DNA from: Lonicera japonica
Taxonomy: Eukaryota > Streptophyta > Magnoliopsida > Dipsacales > Caprifoliaceae
Direction of reading: 5' to 3'
Length of the DNA: 64,000 nucleotides
NCBI GenBank assembly: GCA_021464415.1
Contig: CM038467.1
Coordinates: 22,972,011 to 23,036,010, forward strand
In this document: in pieces, positions 37,320-49,310 of the stretch
Layout of the letters: the number at the start of each line of letters is the position of its first letter
Numbering within the stretch: the stretch's first letter is position 1
The notes under the pieces: generated by a model
The model's input: only the letters and a program-made list of their open reading frames with translations
Told to the model about the DNA's origin: nothing
Databases searched by the model: none
Position numbers and translations under genes: made by a program

Positions 37320-39700
37320 GCAAGTCTTTTTGTTGTGTCATAAATTCCCACATTTGCAATATTTCTTCCTCCTATTACTCTTTTCTGGCACTACCTCATA
37401 TCTTATTTTCATTCTGTTGTTTCTAGGTCTCCCAGGAGGCCTATAAAATGGTGGAGGAAGGATCTTTTGTCGGGGCTGTAAGTATTATAACAAAAAACAA
37501 AGTAAGGACAATTTCATTGAATGAAAAGAAATAAATAATTGAAAACAACAGTGAAGTAAAACAACATATTTCCAATATTTTGAATCTTCAAAGGGAACTA
37601 TGTATTTTTCATATGTTCTTTTGTAAGTATCAATAGTGAAGTAAGGATTGCAGTACCTGAAATAAAAAGCATTTAATTCAGTTAGTAAATGATGCATTTA
37701 AGATTAAATGATTTGACTAAATGTAAAGCAAAGTGACACTTACTTCTCCCACTGTTCCTTCATTCACATTCTGACACACATGGCATACACACAAAGAATC
37801 CCACTTATTTGCCATTCTTTACAACTGCATTTTTGTGCCTTCAAGTTAACTGTCCAATTAATCTCATGCTTATTAATTGCTACATGCATCCAATCAGTTG
37901 TGCCCTCTGTAGTGTAGTGTTTATACTACTTTTTCAACTTCTCAATTTGCTTATCAACCCTAGGAGTAAGCACTTTTCACCCATCGTATCCCTTGCTTTC
38001 ACCTTCCTCCTATACATCAAAGACATCACCATGTATTGGAACTTCTCAACCAATCTCACTAATGGCATGTCCCTCAGATCAAAAATCATCTTGTTGAAGG
38101 ATTCAGAGAAATTGTTAGTGATGTGCACACACTTGCATATAATGTCAAAGTAGGCCCTCGCCCAACTTTCTTTGTCATTGTCACCAATATATAACCACTT
38201 AAAAGCTTCCAAATCATCCTTACGAATCTGCTTCATCCACCTCTCATGCTTTTGTATCTTATAGGACTTAATTGCTCCCCCAACTCAAGTGTTGCATGTG
38301 CTTACCGTTGTGCTTTGCTTTGAAATTTTTATACATATGCCTAAAACAGTGCTTGTGTGGACTTCTAGGGAAGACATCTTTAACAGCAGCCAACAACCCT
38401 TTACATCTATCTGACATGAAAGTTATTGTACCCTTGTGTTGCATCATGTGAGGTTTCAATATTTAAAGGAATTGGGCCCATGAGTCACATGTTTTTCCCC
38501 TTGTTACATACATGGCTATTGGAAATAAGTCATTGTTCCCATCTAGAGAAATTGCAGATCACATTGCCCCACCATATTTACCCTTCAAGAAAGCCCCATT
38601 AAGCCCAATGAGTGGCCTACAACCATTTAAAAACATATCTAATGATGCCTTGAAAGCAATACAACAACCCACAAACCTGTTATTTATTGGATGTCTCAAC
38701 CACTCAGCCACACTCCCAAGATTCTTCTAAAGAATTTGTCTACATATCTTTGGACATAGCTTATAGCTTTCACCATACTTCCCATATATATTCTCATGAC
38801 ATTTAAGCTTGGCATTATATGCTGAATCATAACTAATTGTCACATCATGTTTGCTCCAAAAAACTTATGGTTTATTATATACTCCTCTATCTCCCTACAA
38901 TCTACCCAGCATCTGCAATAGAATTCTTGCATTTATCATCACTCTTACAAATGTGTTGGCTCACATATTTTCTCAATCTAATTGTGTGCTCATGTGGCAA
39001 CTTTCTCACCAACACTCTCCATTTGCAACTTGGAACATTACAATGTAAATTTATTTTTAACTTATGGCATGTTTCCTCATGAACTCTTTACAATCTACCA
39101 TTGTATTTCATTCTATCTTCTCGTAAATCTCCAAATCATCATTTGGTTCTTTTTCACCTAACTCATCAGTTTCACTATCATCTTCTTTTTTATACACATT
39201 CTCAGTTTCCTTAGCAAACTCCTTGAAATCAACATGTTCTCCCCCAGTTTCTACCTATAAATCATTACCTTCAATGCATTCATCTTTAGTACTATCATCA
39301 CTATCGTCATCAGTACCCTCATAATCACCATCATTACTATAATCACCACTACCATTATTAGCATCGCGCTCTTCTTCAGCCTCATACCTATCTCAATCTC
39401 ATTTCTCAAACCTACCACTATGTCTATCATCATCACTACTATCAGTAGAAGTTACACTGTGATAATCCTCTTCAACATGAAAATCATTTATTCTAAATAG
39501 TGGGTCTAGGACACTTAATGGAACATCAAACCCCATATTTGGTGAGCTTCCCTCACTAGGTCCAAAGTTATTCATTGGCACTTTACTATCAAACACAGGA
39601 ACCATACACATCTCACTATCAAACCTAGGTAAATATACATCATATTCTTCCATTAAACTATTCATTTTATCTACTGACATGTATTCCTCCGGATTAGATA
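37320..39700 (-). pseudogene. Degenerate MURA-type MULE transposase
   Basis: Pieces in several frames follow the order of plant MULE transposases: an acidic N-terminal part (39680-39250), the DDE core and a SWIM zinc finger. The first Asp is in LDGNNDLFPIA, the second in TFMSDRCKG with HKHCFRHMYKNFK after it, and the Glu in TNNFSESFN. The tail TIDTYKRTYEKYIVP and PPPFYRPPGRPRNNR are also typical. Breaks are clear: in-frame TGA at 38559-38561 and TAA at 38463-38465, further shifts near 38700 and 37760, and the SWIM motif CSCKEWQISGILCVY has Tyr where the family has a zinc-binding His. The copy is non-functional. Borders are approximate. Confidence 0.85.
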
Positions 39701-40651
39701 GTCCAAAGTCAAGTGGTTCATTTGTTTGTGCAAGTTATGGTTCATTTGTTTGTTTAGGCTGTGGTTCATTTATTTGTGGAGGTTCAGTCTCAGTGAATTG
39801 TGGTTTATCATCAGATAACGAAATAGGGTGTTCTGAATCACAGCTGAAAGGCAGTTCATTTTCCCCCTAAGTCTAAGTTATCTTCTGCAAATGATTGAGA
39901 GGTTTGGTGTGTTTTTTCTTAGTGTTCTGAAAGAAGCATTTGGTTTTCCCATAATCCTGAAATTGTTTTGTATGCATGGGAATTATGAATACAAACACTA
40001 ATGTGGCAAAAAGAAAGTACAATAACAATTAAACATCTATAATAACAAAAAACAAAATATTTGGGATCACATGTTGTAATTTAACCAACATTTGGGACCA
40101 TAAACCTAATTTTTTTTCATTCACATGCTAATAATCAAACGAATATGCCAAGAATCAAACTAAAATATTCACATAATCAAACAAAAATGCACAAAATCAT
40201 TTGCATAAGAACAAATTTTGGGAAACTAAGCCCTAATTTATCAACACTATATAATAAACAACTATACACTATCACGTCTATAATACACTTATAAACCCTA
40301 ATTTTCAAGCATATATACCTGTTTTGCTATCCTCGCTATCCTTCGCTCAAACGGATCAAATCTTTCAATGGCTTCTGCTATCCTTCAATAATGGTGTAAA
40401 TCACTTGCAAATATAGACGTCGCGGGTTTGCAAAACAAATTTTTCAATTCATCGTGAGTGATTTTTAGTGTAAATTGGTGATTGGAAAAGTTATAGTGAA
40501 ATTAGGGGGTTTTTTTTGCTCTGATCGTATTTTGTAGGAGAATTGTTGTTGTTGAAGCAAATGGGAGCAATGGGTGTGTTTTGGTTAAAGTACAAGGTCA
40601 ATTTAAGTATAACATGTCACATTTGTCATTGAGTTAACAGGTTCAAACGGT

Positions 40652-40788
40652 CAACTGACGAAAAAGTGAAAAATTGATACCAAAATACCTATTAAATTAA
40701 TAATGAGTATCAAGATACCAATATATAAAAAAATGGGTACCAAAGTCCAATTATAGTAAAACTTTGGATACCTAAGTACAAATCACCC
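40652..40788 (-). repeat. Right terminal inverted repeat of the MULE
   Basis: Inverse of 35661-35796 with about a dozen differences, ending CAAATCACCC next to the target duplication. Confidence 0.9.
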
Positions 40789-40797
40789 TTATTTATA

Positions 40798-41615
40798 TTC
40801 AATAAGTACTTTTAATTTAAGATACATCCTGGTTAATATTTTATGTACTTGCGAGTAGTATCAACCCATTTCAATAATTTATTATCTTTCTAATAGCATA
40901 TTATCTTCTCTTGCCATCTTAAATTAAGAATCTTTTTTTTTTTAACAAAAGCTCAATTTTCTTTTTAATACATAATCAACAAACTAAATATCACGTTACA
41001 AAATAAATTGTATTCATGACCATGGATAAGGCTCAAGTTAACATTTTCTTAAAAATATTTAAGTCAAAAACTCTTGAGACGAGGAATGAGGTTAAAAATC
41101 ATCCATTCTCTTCTTATGTGGTAGCCCCCAAAATAACTTTTAGTTGCGCATCATAAAAGGTTCTTGTGACGCTTGAGAGAGTCTATTAGTGACAGTTTTG
41201 TTGAGCGAAAGAAACAAAAACAGAGTAGAGTACCAATAGCAACTTCCTAATAAAGAAATGCTAGGAAAGCAAATGTGCACGAAACAGCAATTACATGAGG
41301 GGCAAAATTAAACTTGCATTAAAACGAGTTATATCTGCTTACAGCCGAAACTAACAGTTGTTCCTCAGCTTCAATATAAGTGCCACAATATGTCTGTTAC
41401 GAAAGAAAATATATGCACAAAACTTTATGTTGAACAGACGCAAAAATGGTGTGGACCTCAAACGGCAATAAGGCCGCTCTTCTGTTTCATTCTTCTTTCT
41501 TTCCCTTCACCATGAAACACAAGAACCTCACATTTTACCTTTCAGTGTTTCTTCGACTAACTAAAAAATACCTTTTGTAACAAAAATCATTTTCTTTTTC
41601 TTCTTTGGTTTTGGA
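40798..41615. other. Intergenic stretch between MULE and OM64 stop
   Basis: No gene seen. The part nearest 41615 must include the OM64 3' UTR; the rest is AT-rich unique sequence. Confidence 0.5.
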
Positions 41616-44600
41616 TCAACCAATCAATTTCCTTAGCCTCTTGATGGCTGTATTGGCAACCCTATTTTGTGGTTCTAGGACAAGGGCATGCTTAAAATCT
41701 GCAAACGAAAAAACAAATAGAAACAATTGTTGGTACAAGTAAAGTCTGTTTGTTCACATGCAATTGTCAATGGAGGGATTAGTTTGCCCAAAAAAAAAAT
41801 AATGAAAATTTTCAGTGTTTGGTTGGCGCTGTAAATGAGTTTACACTTTTCCACCTTTTAATGCAAAAACCAATTGCACACTGAAAACTAAATCTTCAGA
41901 AGATTGGGTGCGGTGCAGTTGTTACTGTAAAATTTCTAATGTAGCAGCATCTCATAAGACAAGGAAATTGTGTGGTACACTGGTTCTCACCTTGAAGAGC
42001 TTCCTTATAAAAGAGAAGTGATTCTCTAGCAGTTCCTCGTCTCATATAGGCCTTTACATTCTGCACAGATAAGATAAAATGAATCTTAAGGTGTCTCCAT
42101 AAATCCATATAGGAGACAATCATCTTTCACTCCCTTTTCAGCATAAAACATAGAAAATGAGAACTTGTTCCGCCATAACAATGTGAAACACGTTTCCAAG
42201 CGTCAATATATACTAGTATACTACATGCATAAATATGGCAGCCCATACAGGAAAAGCAAGCAACACAAGTAGGGATACAATTCAAGAGGGATTCAAAAGT
42301 TCGAACAAATTGAAATGGTGAAGGGTGGGTTCACAGTGTCAAACCTGTAAACCCAGGTCCGGTTGGAGTCCTTTACCATTCAGACACACCATCTGTGGCA
42401 CAAGACTCCACAATTTTAGAGAGTGATCGAGATTTTTTTTTTTTTTTTTTTTCAAAATTAGTACTCCCACCGACTCAAATTAAGAATCTTTACCTTTTGG
42501 ACGTCCGAAATCTAGATTCCTATTTGCAAAACCAATGTATCAATATCCCATTTTCACTCTTTACATTGAAACATATATATATATATATGTCAAAACTCAG
42601 AAGTGTGAACATTTTGAAAAGCCTCACGTTTATATTGTCAATTTGAGCTCAGCTTGACGTTTTAGTATTGTAATATCTATGGTCTTGATTAGAGTGCTTT
42701 TCTCCTCAACAAAAGATTCTCTTATGGCAAACATAAGAGGCAAGGCTAGCCATCGATTGCATTAAAGTCGATGTGGCATAAAAAGTTTGAATTTTGAGAT
42801 GGAGGGTGTAGAATATACTTTTCTACTCCTTTATAAGGAATTTAAGAGAGTTCCATTGAATAATATGAAAAACTATTCAAATAAATACTTAATACAAACA
42901 ATTGAGTAAATATATAGCGTAAGCTCATTTACTGACCTTCTTATCAAGTGATATTGCCTTACTACAGTCCTCTTCAGCTTGCTGAAAACTGGAAGAAATT
43001 TTACAAGTCAGTAAGAGCAAGCCTACAATTACAAAAGATCTGATGTAGGCAAAATAAACAAAAGAAGGATCTTATGGCCTTACCATCCTAGTTCTAAGTA
43101 AGCAGCTGCACGATTAGAACGGTAAGTTGCATTTGCTTCATTCAATTTTATAGCTTCTGTATAGAAACTTACAGCTTTATTATACTGTTTTCCCTTAAAT
43201 GCAGCATTACCCTACAAGAAGATTGGAAACTTAGGGTGAAAGGACAATCAAAAAGAACATCCAATATTATTACTAGAGTTCTCTTTATTTAATTTTTGGA
43301 TCGGATTAGACTTTTCTTATGCATTAAACAAAAGTGCGTGCGTGCGCGCGCTAGAGAGAGAGAGAGATCATATTGACCATACTGCAATCTAATATGCAAA
43401 AACAGCTCCCCTAGGATACAAGGCCATTGAGTTATCACCAGTAATATACAGGTTAAAATTCAACAAACCTTTTCTTTCAACAATTCTGACGCATCCATGT
43501 TTCCATTAATATCTGGCATTGGAGGCAAACTGGAAATGATGCTAACTTGTTCTTGAAGAGATGAGTACATGTCCAAGACAGTATCAAGGAGAAATTTATC
43601 TGCTCCATGGAACGCAATAAATGAAACAGAGATCGGACAACCATCATGCTTTCCTAATGGTATGGTAACCTGGAATAATAATAACTCAACAAATTAATAC
43701 AGCCAATTTCTATTAAAACCTACTGTTTTGCGTGTGTATAAAAGCTGAGACCTAATTATATGAAGTTACCTGACAGCAGCTAGACATACTTGCAATGCTC
43801 AATAGAGTAAATGCTCTATCATGGAATTCAGCAGATTGGCTTTTATTTGAGTTGACCTTTAGAGGAGGATCGGCAACTGTGGGAAGAACTAAGATTCCAT
43901 CATCCTAGGTTAACAAAGGGAGGATGACAATGCACATTTGAGTAAAATGATATTATGACAATAAGGTATAAAGAAACAAGGTAAAGTTGGAATTATGCGA
44001 AACCAAAACAATAAGTGATAATTAATTAGTTTATGATAGCAACAATGAAGCGATGATAAAATATAAGAAACTCTAATATAGCATTAGAGTTTGGTGGGAT
44101 ATACACAAAACAACTACTAACATACCTTTAAGAGACTTTGAAGAGCAGCTCGCATTTCGGTCCTGACTTTATATAAAGTTTTGATATTCTCAGGTGTAGA
44201 GGACATTGCAGCATGAACACGATCGGAGACAACTGGTCCTAACTTGGGCTTTACTGATTTAACCCATTCTTCATGATTTGTTTTGAATTCATATCTGGAA
44301 AGGGAGTAGAGGAATTACAGACATTGGTCAGAGTGAAATTAAGGCATCAATTAAACAGCAAAGGTCAGTATGAATTCAAGAAATATTGATGCTGTAAAAG
44401 ATGGGTAGTCGTGTGTGTTGGGGAAGGAGGCCAAACAAAGGGAGAGCAGCACAACCAATGTTAAAATGCTGCTTCCTTATAATGGTTAGGTAGCTGGGCT
44501 CAAAAGTTGAAAATTGACTTTAGACCATCAAAAGTAAGTTACTAGATGAGCAAATTACAAGAACAAGCTAGTAGAGCATGGTAACTAATTAAGTCCTTAA

Positions 44601-47600
44601 AATTTATCTTACTTGAAATTTATCTTTCCTTTCCACAGATGACTTGCTAGGTGAGAAATTAGAAAAGTAGAAATTGAACAATCAGTGCAAAGCATGCACA
44701 TTGCGCTTGTAAAACAAAATCATAATTCAGAAAATAAAATTCTTGAACTGTCTAATTATCAAAACAATCTTTTAAACTATCTGAATTCCCCTAAACCTCT
44801 AAAGCTTGCAAAAAAAAAATCGTGACTTAATGATTTTAAATGTTCATTCATCACAAACAATTGCTAACATATCACCACCTCTTTCATTTAACATCATAAA
44901 TCCAATGAATAAAACTACCGTAACTGCAATACCTCTGTAGCAAAAACATCACAGAAGAGAGAGCTTTCAACGTGGATGTTCCATTTTCCAGGTTTGTTGA
45001 CGGTTCACGAAAACCTTTTAGGCTGGGAACATTTGTAGTAATATGCTGACCAAAGTTCATATGTGTCGCTGGCTGGTCTGTAAAAAAATAAAGAAAACAT
45101 AATAAATTTCAACATCAGTACCGCCTATTTTCTTACTGTTTGGATCACTACAATATCATGAAAATTTGATAACTCCAAAATGTGGCAGCTGTTATATAAT
45201 GATAAAGACTTGTTTTTACATTGCCCCTTGTTTTCGTAATCATTAGACTTTGCCCTCGGCATGCATGGAGATGTCAAAGAACTACGCAAAAATAGGGGCC
45301 AATGTCTAGTCCTTTCAACATAATCCTTTGACTTAACCCTTAACCCCTTGCTTTTATGTAATTCTTTGAGACTCCCCGCCTGCAGGGGGCAAAGTCGTAA
45401 CAGTTATGAAAAAAGGGCAGTAAGTCTACTTTTTGCATATAAAATGGGGGCAAAGTCAAAAAATCCCTAATGATAATAAATGGAACCCCTCAGAACCGGA
45501 AATAAACAGTTGCAGGTCAAAGAAGGAAGCTGCAACTTACAGCCTGATAACTTTTCAGTTACTCTGTTAACAACATGTACAGTCCTCTGCTGGGGGACTT
45601 TTGATAGTTGAAACAGATCATCAGCAACAATAAAGCGCCTAGTCCTTCTAGGTTCCACTGGGTTTAACTGAAGTAAAACGTGCCCAACTCGATGTAAAAT
45701 GGACGGATCACGTGCAAACCATCCTGAATGATTATCATTTCATTTACAGTCAGTAAAAATGCAATAAATGTCACAAATGGAAATGCAAAAAGGAGTTCCA
45801 TACACTCCAAAAGCTATTAAGACACCAAAAGCAAATAATTATCTTAAGTGAGCAAAGTTTAAATAATTATCTGAACAAAGAACAATGGCACCATTACATA
45901 CCAACAGTGTCTAAACTTTGCGAACTTGGCAGAACCCCAAAAGCAGAGACATCCCCATGAGAAGGCCGGTATCCAAGAATACCACAAAAAGATGCAGGGA
46001 TTCTCACACAACCAATGGTGTCCGTACCTACAAATAATCAATCTTAGATAATTAAAATGCTAAGTCACCAACATGGATAGTTATCGATATTGCGCTCGTA
46101 AATCTAGCATGGCATTTAGTAGCCAATGCGAAAGGAGATACTTAGTTTGTGGAAAGCTACTCCAGTGAGATGTGAACTGGGCAACAGCTACAGCATTTCA
46201 GATAACTTTAACACCAAATAATACTTACAGACCATAAGGCATAATTTCTGTTGGGTTCTTGAATTAATGGGTTCGTAATCTGAGTTTAAAATTAGAGACA
46301 CCTTTCTAACACCAAATACGAACGGAAGAACCACCATCTGTGGAGAATCGTAATCATTTTCTTCGGTTGATGCTGAGACTATATTTGAACACAGATCTTG
46401 GTGGGTTCCAATCAAGAAGGAAATCACCGCAAGTGAAAACGGATACAGTATCGTTTAAAATAGATTGTTGCCTTTCTATCTTTCCCTTTCACCTTTTCTA
46501 AAGCCATCAAGTCCTTAATTACAAGCCATTAAAATTTCCATGGTTCCCAATGTCCAAATACAAATATATAACTAGCCTCCTCCATCCCCAAGACAATCAA
46601 GGGGTAGTATACACCATTCACCTTAGGTCCCCCAACTATGCCTTCCAGCCTAATGTTATCAAACAATGGCTTAAGTGACTTAGATAAGGACGTAAGGTAA
46701 AGGCTGGAATCATAGCCAGCCTTCCACTCAACAAAGCATCAGCACAATTTGCAGTATGTTTGAATGAGATCCCACACCATAATTATCGAGCTCCGCAATA
46801 AATATGTCAAAGGAATTCACGAGATCACAGTACAGAATATATACCCAAAATGTTAGCTGGTAGAAACAGATAAGGGGAAAAAGAAACAAACAAAAATAAA
46901 ATATTCTACTTGTGAATGAATCGCACACGAATCTCAACTTAATATTCCATGTAATCACGAGATAACTTTGATATGAAGTGATTTTTGCCATTATATTTAA
47001 GGGATTTGCTTATGGAATGAAAATTTTGTACCAAGGGCAAAGTCAACAAGCTCAGATGCTACAGCAACGGCTGACCCACTAGACGAACCGCCAGGAATAT
47101 GAGATGGCATTTGTGGGTTGGTTGGGGTTCCATAATGCACATTCTCTCCAGTTATCCTGAAATATTAGTCCAACAAGCACTAAAATTTAATCAAGTTCCA
47201 CTCTCAAGTTGTTCAACCACATTCTAACTTGCTTGAAGGATATGACAATGCACGATAGGTAATATACTGTTTTAAGCATTTCACATTAGTAGCCATGATA
47301 TCATTAACTAAAAGTTATTCCTCCATGTTGAGCTCCAGGAACAACCAAGAATGGTAGTATATTTATGTATGTACTTTATGAGATAGAGACAGAGATGGAA
47401 ATACCCAAAAGATAATTCATCCATTACAGTCTTGCCAACACAAGTGGCCCCATTCTTTAACAGATTTGTCACCACCACTGCAGTTGTCCCAGCAGCCTCA
47501 TGTGTTTTCTTCCAGTCCGGATTACCAAACCCAGTCACATAATCCTTCACATCAAAACTACAACCGGAAAAAATACAATCAATTAAAACCGCCCTACACA

Positions 47601-48753
47601 TCAACCCTTAAAAAAACGTCTTACTTCTCCACCATCCAATCTTTTATCCCTTATACATTTTTAAGATTCAAAAACTATTCTCCTTTATTATACAGACTGG
47701 CGTAAATCCTCATTAAAACAAAGCAATGATCCACTACCACAGAAGAACAAAGAAATTCAAGTTTGCTTTTTTAGACTTTGAATGCTTACTACTGACTGGG
47801 ACCTCTGACAAATGTGTTTGATTTTATTCGGCTATGAATATTGAATACATGGCATTTTACAATTTCATGATTATTATTATAATATACATCTTTACCTAAT
47901 GAATAAAACAAATAGGGACACCAGTGCAATAAATTTCAATAAAATCAAATTATGCATTAAGAATTAGCGCCTACTACTATTTCTAAATATAAGTGCTAAG
48001 GTGATGTTTGTTTTTACCTCTTAATGTGAATGGAAGCCTATTTAGCATTATAAAGTAAAAATGGTGTTTGTTTTCTCGCCTCTTAATACGGAATTGGATT
48101 AAAAATCAGTATTCAACATTAAGAGGCAACTCCTGTGCTGAATTTAATTTGATTTTATTGAGTTTTTATTCCAAATTTACCCCTATTCTTTTTATCCACT
48201 AGCTATTGATGCATATTATGAAAGGCAAAGATTATAAACTGTCAAGTATTGAACATTCAGAGTCAAAATAAAATCCAACACATTTGGATCCAGAGGTTTC
48301 ATTCATTATTAAGCATTCAGATTTCAACGTTCAGTATTGAAAGGCTAAAAAACAAAACGGCCTGGAATAATGACTCTACCTCTATAGAAACGACTAACAA
48401 AACATGTGCAGTGAAAAGATGCATAAGAAAATGAAATATAAACTGCATCATATAGTTTTATACAGAAGCAATTAGAGTTTTATAGAGTTAAAGACTAACA
48501 CATCTTTGATGGCAAAAGTTAAACCAAAGAGAGGCTGTCGAGCGGCGGGAGGCGGAGGCTGCGGAAAAGGAATCAACTCGAATTTTTCGATGAAAGCTCC
48601 GAAATCTTCTCTAACTAAAGCTCTAGCTCTCAATCGACGGCGACGAGTCTCGGCGAGGATCACGATTCCGGCGACGCCGATGCCGATAACTAACCAGACC
48701 TTGGGATTGGATGAGACCTTGATCTTGCCTAGCTTCAGTGGATTCTTCGTCAT
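41616..48753 (-). CDS. OM64: Outer envelope protein 64, mitochondrial (amidase-like + TPR), 607 aa
   Basis: This is the plant mitochondrial outer-membrane TPR receptor related to chloroplast Toc64; it docks Hsp70/Hsp90-bound precursors for import. Thirteen exons join in phase: 48753-48500, 47557-47405, 47156-47032, 46027-45902, 45723-45541, 45077-44933, 44294-44126, 43904-43770, 43669-43469, 43211-43084, 42988-42937, 42060-41991, 41698-41616. The length (607 aa) is normal for the family. A membrane anchor (about 18-34, VWLVIGIGVAGIVILAE) is followed by Arg-rich RRRRLR, an amidase-like domain (about 60-470) and three TPR units (about 490-600) with clamp residues in EKGNAAFKGK, SNRAAAY and KAYMRRG. 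The N-terminus fits OM64 better than Toc64. Lys83 and the cis-Ser region GGSSSGSA are kept, but the nucleophile site reads DTIGCVRIP, with Cys184 for Ser. Confidence 0.95.
42433..42452. repeat. Poly-T run, 20 bases, in an OM64 intron
   Basis: Uninterrupted T20 next to the Stowaway-like MITE. Confidence 0.9.
42462..42810. repeat. Stowaway-like MITE in OM64 intron 11
   Basis: The left end TACTCCCACCGACTCAAATT and right end TTTGAGATGGAGGGTGTA are imperfect inverted repeats of the Stowaway type (CTCCCTCCG-like). It lies inside the intron 42061-42936 and is non-coding. A T20 run (42433-42452) stands beside it. Confidence 0.45.
47999..48362. repeat. MITE-like insertion in OM64 intron 1
   Basis: The left end GGTGATGTTTGTTTTTACC and right end GGCTAAAAAACAAAACGGCC are weak inverted repeats. 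The interior has inverted word pairs (TTAATGTGAATG, GCATTCAGATTTCAA). A hAT-type MITE is likely; no clear 8-bp duplication was found. The intron runs 47558-48499. Confidence 0.45.
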
Positions 48754-48907
48754 GATCAGGTTAGGTTAGATCGACGAGTTGAGATTGGAAGAAAATGAAG
48801 AGGTTTGCGAATGAGGTGGTTGGTGAGGGTTTTAGTATTCGGCTGGCTTTGCCAAGGGTTTTAGAGAGAAATAGAAAGTATGGTCCTCCCTACTCCGTGG
48901 TCGAGTA

Positions 48908-48941
48908 GTGAGAGAGAGCGCGAGAGAGAGACAGAGAGAGT
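48908..48941 (-). promoter_or_regulatory. CT-rich tract upstream of OM64
   Basis: The minus strand carries a (CT)n-type pyrimidine tract 155-190 bp upstream of the OM64 ATG (48753). Such Y-patch runs are common in plant core promoters and leaders. No TATA box was seen nearby, which fits a housekeeping gene. Confidence 0.35.
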
Positions 48942-49030
48942 TTCGGGCAAGAGTTTGGAGGTGGACCCTTGGCCAAGTAGGGTGCAGTTTTGGGCGTTGT
49001 AATTGCGTGCGAAACTTCTTGGCCGCTGTT

Positions 49031-49310
49031 AGGCTTCTTTGGTTTACGGAGGTAAAAAGCTAAATTTTTTATTTGTATTCGATAAAACATGAAAAATATT
49101 TAAATAAGAGTATTATTATTTAAATTTTTTATAATAAATACTTGAAAATCACATGAAAAAATCAATCATATATGTTTTAAGAGGAATTGTTTTATCCCCC
49201 TACTTTTCCTTCTCTCGGAAAAATATTTTCGGAATTTGTGCTTATTAAACAAAGGAAAGAAACGACTTTTTTTTTCCAAATACTAAAATCTGTAAACCAA
49301 ACGAGACCTT
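49031..49310. repeat. Short MITE near the OM64 promoter, same family as 23361-23605
   Basis: Left end AGGCTTCTTTGGTTTACGGA and right end TCTGTAAACCAAACGAGACCTT are inverted repeats. The interior (ATAATAAATACTTGAAAATCAC, AATCAATCATATATGTTTTA, GAATTTGTGCTTATTAAAC) follows that of 23361-23605. It lies about 280-560 bp upstream of the OM64 ATG. Confidence 0.65.

Larger units (their letters stand above)
35661..40788. mobile_element. Mutator-like transposable element (MULE), 5.1 kb, 9-bp target duplication
   Basis: The ends are inverted repeats of about 135 bp (35661-35796 and 40652-40788), starting GGGTGATTTGTA and about 90% alike. TTATTTATA occurs directly outside both ends (35652-35660 and 40789-40797), a perfect 9-bp duplication typical of Mutator elements. 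Inside are a degenerate MURA-type transposase on the minus strand and a small zinc-knuckle gene on the plus strand. The intact duplication shows this is a single clean insertion; the broken transposase shows this copy cannot move itself now. Confidence 0.93.
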
